Of a DNA stretch of 64,000 nt, positions 46,433-56,583 are shown one piece after another; within the stretch, counting starts at the first letter, position 1, and each line of letters begins with the position of its first letter. Source of the DNA: Pristionchus mayeri (taxonomy: Eukaryota; Nematoda; Chromadorea; Rhabditida; Neodiplogasteridae); the NCBI GenBank assembly GCA_036245805.1, contig BTRK01000006.1:10014365-10078364 (forward strand), written 5' to 3'. Below the pieces are notes generated by a model, which was given only the letters and a program-made list of their open reading frames with translations, was not told the origin of the DNA and ran no database searches. The position numbers were made by a program, and so were the translations under genes.

Positions 46433-46612
46433 GAAAGGCGCCAGTGGGCACGAAAATCCCGACATAGAGGAATTTTTCGCGCTCCTTTTCCCCTTCCCTT
46501 CTCATGACTCTCCCCTTGGAGAGCGCTCTATCACTTCCGATCAGTCAAAGGGAAGGGAGGGAGAGAGGCGCGAAAAATTCGTTCAATGTCGGGATTTTCG
46601 TGCCCACTGGCA
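46433..46612. repeat. GC-rich inverted repeat
   Basis: CCAGTGGGCACGAAAATCCC and its complement lie at the two ends. Inside these a second pair joins AATTTTTCGCGCTCCTTTTC with a GCGCGAAAAATT arm. Probably a hairpin MITE, single copy here. Confidence 0.7.
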
Positions 46613-46722
46613 GGCTCGGCTCGCTCGCACGAATTTGGCAGGAGAGAGTGAGAGAGGATGGGAAGAGGGTGCGGATATCCTGATCCCGATCTCGACCGTG
46701 CAACCCTAGCATGTACTGTACT

Positions 46723-46830
46723 CACTATGTATATTATATGTTTAGAAAAACTGTGAGCAGCAACTAAGGAGTGAACCACTATGTATATTATATGTTTAGA
46801 AAAACTGTGAGCAGCAACTAAGGAGTGAAC
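46723..46830. repeat. Exact 54-bp tandem duplication
   Basis: Two identical head-to-tail copies starting CACTATGTATATTATATG, the second at 46777. Confidence 0.95.
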
Positions 46831-46900
46831 AAGTTTTGGCAGCGAACACCGTTAGTTAATCATATTTTGTGTTGAATCTTAAAACATAATTTCACTATAG

Positions 46901-47635
46901 ATAGCATGCTACTCAGACACGACAACTGCAACGTGCCAGGTATAAATTTGTTCAGCTAATCAAGAATCAGCAATGCTATTTATCACCTTCCAAGGGATCG
47001 TTGTGCTTTGTAAAACAATCAATCGACTCGACAGTCCGATACAGAGGTTGCATCACCAACAACGAAACACTCTATCCTGGGCTGATTCCGGTTAGTGAAC
47101 AATATGTCATAAGTATACTGGTTGGCAATACAAGATGAGTTATCGAATACTCAACATTCTCCACACTAGAATTCGCAATCCGAAAAGGGCAAGCCGAAGG
47201 GAGATTACCTCGTCTCGTATTGCTAGCCCTACTATAATAATTACGCTTGGGAAAGAGTAGCCCACAAATTATTTCATATAAATACAATGGAAGAGTACCT
47301 TACAGTCACCTTACACCTTGCAGGTTGGCTACATGAAATTGATGGTTTGGGAATACGCAATTTGTAATTCTTCTTATTGCAATCCGGATCTAAATTCAGC
47401 TCTGAAAACATCATCCGACATAGTGCCTTTCCTAGTAACACCAAATATTGATAACAAAAGATGCAATTCATTTTTCAGCACAAATCTAACTGACTTATTC
47501 AATGCATACGGCCTCGTATTGGACGACATCAAAATGCCGAGGATCATGTTATTGAATTATTTTGTAAAAATAGGCACACATTTTCCACCCCAATATGTGC
47601 TTTCACGCGTCCGACAGTGCAAGGTGGTGGAGTGA
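46901..47635 (+). pseudogene. C-terminal half of ET-module gene 3
   Basis: Exons 46901-46939 (IACYSDTTTATCQ), 46995-47090 (GSLCFVKQS..RYRGCITNNETLYPG) and 47324 onward (EYAICNSSYCNPDLNSAL). Spliced, they give one clean ET-module-like unit: CY..TCQG..CF..GCIT..ICNSSYCN. Exon sizes equal those of gene 2 (96 nt for the GCIT exon). After SALKT the sequence stays open to 47635, or may splice at a TTTTTCAG (about 47478) into a tail with LFNAY like the family's final exon. Exons 2-7 are not visible, so this is probably a fragment. Confidence 0.65.
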
Positions 47636-47646
47636 ACTGGCACATT

Positions 47647-48397
47647 ATGCGTGCCTTCGTACTGGGCGTACTGATTGCCTACACCACAATCACCGTGCAT
47701 CTTCTCTGTATTCATCGAATTCGAAGCAATCTCAAAACAATGTTTGTAAATATTTTTTTTCTGATAATTGATTTTCTCATTCAGAGCAATGTATAATGCA
47801 TCACGTATACACCATGCTCAACTGTTTCGAGCGTTGATCGTACAGGTGAGAATAATTATTCGGGTTAGGAGTGGTGGCCGATCTTAGAGAAGAACGCATC
47901 TGCCAAAAGGTGCCTAGTAAATAAGATCATTTAACAGATGTAATTACTAGTATCGTCATGTATTATCATCATAATTATTCCAATTCCTCGTTCCGCTTCT
48001 TCTGTGCATACTTCCGTTCACTATTTGCAGCGCGTTTCCGCTACTAGGCATGCATTCATTCATTATTAATTCCGGCGGAAGTTGTATTGCACAATATTGT
48101 ACACGAACAGGCATTGATGCGGGAGTGATCGGAAACGCTATAATTAACTTGACTGCCATATTCCCCGCATTGGACGCTTTCCTGATAATTTTCATGCTTG
48201 GAAGGTAATAAGATGTAGCACCATATTCGGTCGAAAGTGTGCATAATTCAGAATGGGGACCCGAATTTCTAACTCGATTTTCGTGTTTTCTAATTCTTGT
48301 CTTTGCTAGATTCCGCACGATTCTTCTCAAATGGATCGCCAAAGTGTGCTCGAATTTATTGAAGAACGGTCAGTACGAACAATATGCCAAAGCGTAG
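47647..48397 (+). pseudogene. Serpentine chemoreceptor, TM5-TM7 remnant
   Basis: Exons about 47647-47741 (a hydrophobic helix, VLGVLIAYTTITVHLLCIHR), 47785-47845 (ASRIHHAQLFRALIVQ), about 47965-48204 (helices LVPLLLCILPFTICSAFPLL and NAIINLTAIFPALDAFLIIF) and 48310-48397 (FRTILLKWIAKV, stop). The HAQLFRALIVQ ... IP motif before TM6 and the FPALDAF..FMLG..R end of TM7 are typical of the nematode str/srd-type superfamily. A one-base frameshift near 47985, between IIPIP and LVPLLL, and the absence of TM1-TM4 mark it as a pseudogene. These receptors normally act in sensory cilia. Confidence 0.7.
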
Positions 48398-48776
48398 GTA
48401 TGTACACACGACAAATAATATATCGGAATGGAGTCAATAACTATCAGATAATATCGGAATATCATTTGAAAGTTGTCGATAGCGAATTTCTCTATCGGAA
48501 CAATCTGCGACCGATTCCGATATATCGAAATGCCAGGAATGAAAGAATATGATCGAGAAAATATCGTTCTCGTTATATTTTGCAATGAACATTCTTGCAG
48601 ATGCGGCGTCCATTCTAACACCAGTAAATGTATTCAGTGTTAGTTCAAATCATCACTCATAATATCAAGAAACTCGGCGACATCAAATAATTGGAAGTGA
48701 AAAATTACACACAACGAAATTGAACGCGTGCATTACGTGAACGAGTTAAAATGATATTTATCATCGCTTCAATCTT

Positions 48777-51091
48777 TCACGTCCCCTCACAAAACGAACA
48801 ATTACAGTCAGAGTTCAACTTATTGCCCGCGGCATCTATTCTGTAAATGTACACAAGCGTATTCGTAGTTTCCTCTCCACAGCCATTAACGCAATTGTTG
48901 AATACTTCCAATGCATATCCACGATCCAAATCCTTCATCGAATTCTCATCTATCTGAAAATTGTTCGCGAATTACAAACAGTCGTGTTTCCGAACACGTA
49001 TTGTTATTGATGTATAATTTTTAATGAAAATAATGAAAAATAACTTCAAATTGTTCCATTTGCCGTGCGAGAATGAACAATTCATCCGTAGTGGTGGAAT
49101 CTTTGAAGACCAGACTGACATTTTTGGATTCATCTTTCAACTCGCAAATCATCTGAAAAAATCAGTGATGGGTGATTTCACGATTAGATTATTAATTTGT
49201 TATAATACTAAGTGGAGTGTCCACGAAAAATTAGAATTCGGTTATCGGTGCGCGATAAGATATTCGTGAAGCGAAAGAGAAAATTAACCTCGAAAGCATT
49301 GAGTAGTTCTTGCGCTGAGCAGTTGACTCCGTAGAGGGTTGATTTAGCAGTAGCAGCAATCAGAGGAAGGATCAGCTGTCCATTCAGGAGGAAACACTCG
49401 GGATCAACATTCTGGAAGAGAAAATGTTAACTTGTTACTAAAATTTAACTCTTCTAAGGAAAGAGCTGAAACATAAGAACACCATTTACCACAGTTTCTG
49501 CTCTCAATCGTCCTTCTTGACGAACTGTATCCCTGTTCGAAACAAGCACACTATCTAATTTCGGAAGCAATTTTTGCTCGAAAATGAATCAATAAGAGAA
49601 TAGATAGTATTCGAGACTTTGACATCTCGATCTTTCACGAACTGTAAAAATATTTTAAAAATTGATTAAATTAAACATTTTATGAACTGTTAATTGCAGT
49701 CAATGCTGACCAGGAGGGAAACTGTTTGCCATGTGGCGCCTTTGAAAAATGCATGAACATTTTGTGTGATGTCGTCGAACGTTCCATGTAGATCTGTTTC
49801 GAATATGAACTCGCCAGTGTCTTTAATGTAGGCATCTGCTTCTGCGTTCTCAAAAGCACGTTTCATGAATTGCTTCAACATATTTTTAAAAATATTAGGT
49901 TGGTAAGAAAGTTCTGTCGCGTTTTACGTATTTTACATTTTGGTTTATACTTCCCTTCAAAGTTGATCAATCTTCATAAGATCTTCAGTTGAGTAATAGT
50001 GTATTGTTACTCTTTCAAGAAAACGTTATCACAGTTTTCTCCAATTACTAATTCGGGCACAGTCGACTGCCAAATTCAGTGAAATTGATGGTTAACCATA
50101 CATTTCAATTGCTCATGGTTGAAGGAAGAAGCGTGATATGGACATAACTAACCCACTTATACAAAGTGCAACAAGGGGGGCATGCTTTTGCGTATGCAAC
50201 AATAGGAACGCCTTATTATGCCAACCTTGGATCGGCGCTAATTCTGAAAATTACACTAGAGTGATTTGTATTGATAAGCATTTCACATCCCTGAAGATTT
50301 AGCGGTTTGCCTAGTAAGATCAATTGTTGTGGGTAGTGAAGTACACGACATGCTTAGTGTTTACTTGAAATTGGAGAGTGGTGCACCTAACTGTTTGTAA
50401 GCCACAGTTTTATGCCTAAATATGATCTTTGAAATCAGCTTTTTTTGCAATCTACGGCTTCCCACACATCGCGAACGCCGGATATTGTGTGATAATCTGG
50501 AAGTACAACTCTATTGCTATCACACACCAAAGGAGTAGAAGCAGTTGATAGATCGTATTAAAACGGTAGAGACCAAAATATAAGACACAAAAATCGACAT
50601 TTTCCGAATTTTCGAAATTGTCTTTATTTACTCGCTTTAAATGCGAACTAGGATCGACTTAAACATGTTGCTGTATACTACTTATGTGACTTCAACTTAT
50701 GTTAAATTGGATTTCCAGACAAGCAATGCAGTCGAGATAACTTGGAAAAATAATACGCGACAGAACTTTCTTACCAACCTAATAGCTCACCATAATGAAT
50801 GTAACATGGTCAAAAGCTCGTTTCCCCGTATCCAAATCTAGATGTTGTAACCTTTTGGAGGTTAGACTTAGTGGGCGACGGTCATAAGTTGAGAGATTCT
50901 TGATGATCATTCGGAGAATATCGCCGGGAAGGACGGGAATAGGGTCCTGTAATGAGACTATTACAATTTTCAGTAATCGTCGAAATTACAAGAAGAAATG
51001 GCCAGTATGATAGAAAAGATACCTTGACATGCTTGAAGACAGTTTTGAGAATCCAATTCTTCGCTCGATTCAAAAATTTCAACTCTCTCAT
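48777..51091 (-). CDS. F-box protein gene with mariner in an intron
   Basis: Exons: 51091-51023 (start Met, RELKFLNRAKN), 50946-50791, 49872-49711, 49641-49490, 49411-49289, 49152-49045, 48953-48777. Exon 2 carries an F-box (PVLPGDILRMIIKNLSTYDR then LSLTSKRLQHLD), which would bind Skp1 in an SCF ubiquitin ligase. The rest is unrecognised but coding: CFLLNGQLILPLIAATAKST, MICELKDESKNVSLVFKD, and a Cys-rich end with NCVNGCGE and CNCSFCEGT. All junctions are in phase except exon 4, which is 152 nt and needs one more base: its two halves (VKDRDVKVSN, and KLLPKLDSVLVSNRD) are in different frames. The start lies 5 bp from a Tc5-like insertion at 51096. The gene may be newly broken, or exon 4 may contain a sequence error. 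Confidence 0.6.
49905..50782. mobile_element. Mariner-type element in the F-box gene intron
   Basis: Inverted ends TTAGGTTGGTAAGAAAGTTC followed by TGTCGCG, flanked by TA at 49903-49904 and 50783-50784. There is no intact transposase. It starts 8 bp past the donor of exon 2; without it the host intron would be only about 30 bp. Confidence 0.88.
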
Positions 51092-51095
51092 CTTA

Positions 51096-52305
51096 CAAGG
51101 GAAGGCCTTGCGATGTCTTTGGACTTTCGGAACGCGACCTAGTGGGATGGGTAGGTACACGAATTCTAAGAACTCCTGTAAAGTTCAATTTTGCTGAACG
51201 CCCTCAGGGCACGTAAAAAATCGATATTTGTGCCCGCGTTGCGGGTATGTAAAGCCTTCCAGGAGGCCTTCCCAGCAAGCATCGGTGGTTGAGTGGTAGC
51301 GAGTCCTAACAGTAATCCTATGACGTAGGTTCGGCATCTCTTCGGGAAAGCTTTTTTGCACTATTTTTATAAGCCGATACTCTGGTAGCTAAAGTGAAAG
51401 CCCGTTTTCCCGTCTTCCCACTCTCATCTGTTGTAAACGCCGATCAGAGTGGTGTAATCAAGAAACTAAAAAAAAAACAAAAATCGAACCATCGCCATCG
51501 AAGGATCCAAGAAAGTGATTTGTACAACCCAGAGAAAGACATCCCTTACCCATAACTTCACCATGATGCCCACTTATTTCGCTGACGGCCATTTGGGAAC
51601 TAATCTTTACGTGGTATTGCCGGAGGCGAAGGGGTTGTTCCGTGCCAAAGGACATATTCAAGTCGATATTCTCGTGGTCAGAGCCAATAAGGTAGGGCAT
51701 TTCAAGAGGTGGTCGTTCTAGCAGCCAGAAATTTCACAATTCATGGTGAGTTGCGTATTGAAACAGAATTGGTTAGGGGTAAGGAAGGCGACATTGGGTC
51801 TGCTATCGATAAATCCCGCTTTGTACCATCCGTGATCATCGCCGCATGATCCTTGAAGGAACTCCACGAGTCTACCAAAAGGAGAAGATCCTTCGGGCAG
51901 TCGTTCGTGAGGACACACGTCTTGAGCCAATCCACCATCAAGTACTTGCCCTTTCCTTGATTACACCACTCTGATCGGCATTTACAACAGATCATAGTGG
52001 GAAGACGGGAAAACGGGCTATCACTTTAGTTACCAGAGTATCGGCTTATCACGCAAAAATAGTGCTAAAAAGTTTTCCCCGAAGAGATGCCGAACCTACA
52101 TCCATAGGATTACTGTCAGGACTCGCTACCACTCAACCACCGATGCTTGCTGGGAAGGCCTCCTGGAAGGCTTTACATACCCGCAACGCGGGCACAAATA
52201 TCGATTTTTTACGTGCCCTGAGGGCGTTCAGCAAAATTGAACTTTACAGGAGTTCTTAGAATTCATGTACCTACCCATCCCACTACATCGCAAGGCCTTC
52301 CCTTG
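51096..52305. mobile_element. Tc5-like palindromic element
   Basis: Inverted ends CAAGGGAAGGCCTTGCGATG, flanked by TTA (51093-51095, 52306-52308); this fits the TNA target duplication of Tc4/Tc5-type elements. The arms (about 370 bp) contain GGTGGTTGAGTGGTAG, the 5' half of a tRNA-Gly-like sequence with an A box, and GTAGGTTCGGC as a B-box-like element. The loop holds two transposase-like pieces in opposite orientations: plus 51515-51721 (FTMMPTYFADGHLGTNLYVV) and minus 51995-51741 (LLLLVDSWSSFKDHAAMI). The left arm has a 24-bp insertion near 51119. Confidence 0.82.
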
Positions 52306-52711
52306 TTAAATGCCTTTCGTGAAATCCATTCGACATGTCTCGGAAATTTAAAATGAGCAATACAATTTAAACGGAACAAACACTATGTTAGTAATTAGAA
52401 ACAGTATGAGAGATAATGGCATTTCTTACAGATACACACATGATACCACGATATTCAAAATATATTATTCATTGACACAAATTGAAAATAATTATGCAAA
52501 GATGGCATCTTTCCCGCCTATTTTTCGATTTCATTTTATGTACGGGGGAAAATTCTTGATAATACAATATGTTGAAGGATCACTTTAGAAGGTAAAACAA
52601 CAGCTTCATTACAACTAGGTCTAAGCCAATTTCAACATTTTTCCGTTGTAAGATTCTAAAATAATTCAATCAAAACACAGATGCGCGTCACGGAAAATGG
52701 TAACGATGTGA

Positions 52712-52800
52712 GACACTAGGTCGGATGAGAACTATTGCGTCATGTCGACTTTTATAGTTCATATGCGGTCTGATGCAGTAGTTCAACATAGTGCCGGATG
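52712..52800. repeat. Relic of the CTAGGTCGGATGA MITE
   Basis: The left end CACTAGGTCGGATGAGAAC is clear; the right end, near ATAGTGCCGGATGTGG, is decayed. Related to 23019-23140. Confidence 0.5.
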
Positions 52801-52925
52801 TGGTGATGGAAAAATTCCATTTTACTTATTAATTACATTTAATTGGTAAATTTCATTTGGTAAATACTATATCGAAATATCAAACATAAACATAGTTGTT
52901 TTGCCATCTTTAACATTCAATTCAA

Positions 52926-52975
52926 AGTATGGTGCCTTACTAACAACGAGACACTCCTTCCTGGGTTAATTCTGA
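52926..52975 (+). pseudogene. Solitary ET-module GCIT-type exon
   Basis: Encodes CLTNNETLLPGLIL in the frame and position of the family's ninth exon, but the donor reads ATTAGT instead of GTTAGT. No neighbouring family exon lies on this strand, so this is a leftover of another copy. Confidence 0.6.
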
Positions 52976-53202
52976 TTAGTACAACGAGTAATTCTTCACT
53001 GGAGATTCAGAATGGAGGGCGAAATCAGAGCATTTCACATGGTTTTTCGATCTCTGTGCGATTTGGCACAATTGATCACATCCGATTTGGCAACGAAAAC
53101 CCTTATGTAATCCGCATGTACTTCCTCGCTGATGTGCATGTTTCCAACTTACACTGTACTCTAAAATGTTTATTCCGGCCAAATATCACCAAATCACTGC
53201 TC

Positions 53203-55778
53203 ATCCGTACAATTCAGTGATTTTTGCGATGAAATTGTCGATTGCTAATTTGATGCTCGTGAACATCTTCGTGTATTCGTAGTCGAAGAGCGTCAGCTTG
53301 CTGGGAGCGGCAGTATCGCTGGTTGATGCAGAAGATGTCGTTGTAGTCACTGAAGCATAACGGATTGCATATTATTTTTTGTATGGAAAAGAATATGTTT
53401 GGTATGGGAGACCGTCGCCGAAACTGCATCGGTCATGAGAATTACTGTGATTATAGAATGCATTGTAAGTTGGTGTACGATGTTGAACGTGTGAATCAGA
53501 GAACGCAATGGAACGTTATAATGAGACTCTAGCTGTATGTCGCGCTGTGCCTTGTTACCCGCGTGGGTCGAAGCGCGACACACATCCACCGTTTCACTTC
53601 CCTTTCCGTCCCCTTCAGCTGATTCCCATATTCAACGCCGTACAACAACTTCTATTATCACAGTACTACACTGATAGTAGCGAATAGTTTGCCCATCGAA
53701 ATCCCATCTCCCGCACACGCCATGCATAAGACTATACCTCTAAATTAAGAGCTCACCAATTATAATGCAATAATGATAGCTTGAGTAGCATGATTCATTT
53801 TGCAGAATCTTACATCTCAAAATGCTTACCGTTCGCGTTGTCCAATGCGGAATCCCAGTCGAGGTTGCAATAAGAAGAATTGCAAATGATGAATTCATTG
53901 AGCATCAACTTCAGATATCCGTTCTGCAATGAATATTTCCGTACCTTTTGTCGTGGTTAAATAGTTTTTATCCCTTTTTCCGGAATTCTGTTCCCATTCA
54001 CTAACCGGAAATTGTCCCGGGTATAGCGTCTCATTGTTGGTAATGCAGCCACTGTACACTCTTTCGGTGGCATTTTTTCGCTGTACAAAACACCTGTTTC
54101 CCTGAGAAAAACATTCTAACTATCATTTACAAAAAAAATATAACCTGGCAAGTTAGATTTCTATCCAAATACGAGTAGCATGTAACCTGAACATGTATTA
54201 GTTAATGTTTGCTCTATTGGCTCACCGTTTCCGATTTGGCGTGATCTTGTTCCCTAATCAGAGATTCGGCACAATTATCGCCCTGAAATATCGTCTGCAC
54301 GTTTTTCCAAATTTTAAAAACCCTGTACCGTATCGCACAAACAATGCTCATATGCGTAAACTTGGTAGGCAAATCGCGCGCAAGAGGTAGGACGAAGAAT
54401 GCTGAAAAGATTTATCTTATATGAAAATTTGTATTGTATTTTCGGGCATATTTCAGGTGCGCTACATCAAATAATACTCATCAGCTAAATAGCGCACCTG
54501 AAACAAAATTTCGAATAAGAAAAACCAAGTGCAATTAGAATCACATTGTTACTTTCTACAATGAAACACCCGAAGGAATCTAAAATTTATACTTCTTTTA
54601 CCGAAATTTTCGAAAAATGCCGTAGAACATCTCACAAAAACTTGACGTCATTGCACTCACATGAAAATTACCTGACAAGTACACATAACACGAGCCGCAT
54701 ATGATTGTCAGGGTAACTCATGCTCAAAAGATACTCAAAACCGTATTCGAAAGTTGTCGAATTGTTCTAGAATTTATGTCAGACTGCTCACTCACTCGTG
54801 GACATCCGAAAACCACTGTCTGTGACAGAATTGGGGCGTAATCTCACCACTGTCGGAGCCAATTACGCATGCCGAACAGTTCTAAATTGTTGAAAATTAG
54901 GGTTAGTCAAACGATGTTGACGATGCGCTATCGCGGAGCTGCGGGTTAACGAGCAGTGGATCGCTACGATTTCGACGCTCGCGTTTCCCCCTTGTTCTTC
55001 TCCTTGCCGCGCACACTAATCGCGCCGGGTTGGGCGTAGCAGCATCTATGCTCCGCCCCATTGGGATAGCAAATCGCAAACATCGTTTGGCTAACCCCAT
55101 TGAATTGCTAATTTGTTAGTGCAGCAACTAGCAGAAATACGTGCTCTGCCTTCTCCACATGTGAGATTTCCATCCCTTTTCGGAATCAGTTGTGCAGTGT
55201 CTGAGCAGAAATCGGAACTGAAAATTGTAATTTAGCACCGGTCAAAGACTAGCGATTCTTACTCGCACACACAGAAAGCCGAAGGCTGACGTCCATCAAT
55301 CAAGCCGCACCGACCATTCATGTATTCGATCGCCTTGCCACTGAGACATTTTTGATCCTGGAAAAGCAAAATGGCAACGAAATCGCCATAACAACTGCCG
55401 AAACGGTTCAACAAACTGCAAAAGCAATAAACAAACGCGGTCATATTCATTTCCATAAGTCATGCAGTAATCTCCCTCGCAAGTAGTTCTGTAATTACAG
55501 ATTCATTAAAGCTCAAAGCAAATATCGTAAGCTACTTGTGGGGCTCACATGCTCCGCCCATTTCACCCTTACGTGATTCCTATTGAAAGCGAGATTAAGG
55601 GAAAGTTATTTAGCAGCCGAATCGCTCTTTCGAAAAAGAGCGAAAGCTATGTGATATAAACAACCAAAAAAATCAAAACTCACGTATCATTTGTGCGGAA
55701 GGACTTATTCCGACATACGATAGCGAAAGCGGAGGAAATAAGGCAGATTACTGTAAGGGAGAGAGTTCCTCGCGTCAT
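53203..55778 (-). CDS. ET-module-like secreted protein gene 2
   Basis: Exons: 55778-55684 (MTRGTLSLTVICLISSAFA, then IVCRNK), 55488-55437 (TTCEGDYCM), 55357-55263 (DQKCLSGKAIEYMNGRCG..CVC), 55217 onward (SDFCSDTA..LTCGEG), 54881-54796 (NCSACVIGSDSGEITPQFCH), 54766-54672 (ends VMCTCQ), 54282-54226 (GDNCAESLIREQ), 54186-54145 (VTCYSYLDRNLTCQ), 54101-54006 (GNRCFVQ..SGCITNNETLYPG), 53923-53830 (EFIICNSSYCNLDWDSAL) and 53349-53203 (Thr/Ser linker, KLTLFDYEYTKMFTSIKLAI, ELYG stop). It is secreted, with two Cys-rich units of ET-module/LU type. Problems: exon 4 has no donor in the phase needed for exon 5, and reads on to a stop inside a MITE (55091); exon 6 is one base out of frame. It is therefore a live gene with an altered splice or a young pseudogene. 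Confidence 0.68.
54440..54518. repeat. Hairpin repeat family B, short copy
   Basis: TTTCAGGTGCGCTA and TAGCGCACCTGAAA around a short loop, inside the intron between exons 6 and 7 of ET-module gene 2. Confidence 0.7.
54899..55099. mobile_element. MITE overlapping the end of exon 4, ET-module gene 2
   Basis: Inverted ends TTAGGGTTAGTCAAACGATG and, inverse on the right, GGGGTTAGCCAAACGATGTT. About 200 bp, GC-richer than its surroundings. The stop codon reached by reading through exon 4 (TAG at 55091-55093) lies in its terminal repeat. Confidence 0.75.
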
Positions 55779-55960
55779 TCTGTTGTGATTGGGCGGTATT
55801 CCCCTCATAAATACCTAGCAGCCTGTGCTTGCATCATAATCCCTTGTTCGTGCCAAAACCCATGTACCGTGTTACACTAATTCGGATTTGTACACACACG
55901 GTGCTGATGCTATCTCGAGCTGTTAGAAGGAGGAGAGTGGATGGCAGAGGATTGGGTATA

Positions 55961-56067
55961 GAGTTCGGGAAGTGATACCACGGTATCTTCATTTTTCGTA
56001 GTCTCAACCGATCGACCGGTTTACATAGTGTATAAAATGAAGAGACGAAGGCACGAATTACGAACTC
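55961..56067. repeat. Hairpin repeat family A
   Basis: GAGTTCGGGAAGTGATACCA on the left, CGATCGACCGG centre, GCACGAATTACGAACTC on the right. Confidence 0.7.
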
Positions 56068-56583
56068 TAATTGGGGGTATTGAAGAACTGATATTTGGGT
56101 GGAGAAAGAGGAGTGGATCGAAACAATTATTTTCCATTCATAGCGTTCCATTGTTTCTCTGATTTATTTGAACAGATTCAAAATTTTTCATACCAAATCT
56201 CCTTTCCCAATCCCCTTTGGTGAGCATCCCTAATGCGGATTTAGCACACAGCGCGAGGAAAAGAGACAATGTTTCTATGAAACGTCCAAAGCGATAACAA
56301 GTGGGATGCGAATTTCGCTCTAGGTGGAACACGATTTAATTTATAAATATGTATATTTCGATTTCTGAGAAGGGCGAAGAAAGGGGATCTTTTGGGTTTT
56401 CTTTGAAAGGTGTAGAACGAATAGAATCAATAATTTAGATAAAAGAAGATCGTGGTAAGAATATTCAGTTTTTTTTTAATTTCATTACGTTTTGGAGCAA
56501 CAAGAATTGCGATGACAAACAAGCCATAACAATAAGATCATTCGAATGAACATCAAAGCTCAAAAATGCGATTCGAACATATC

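Noticed and set aside
51290..51355. Possible tRNA-Gly gene
   Set aside because: Only the 5' half resembles tRNA-Gly. The acceptor stem cannot pair, no anticodon arm forms, and the same sequence is present in inverted form in the other arm of a transposon.
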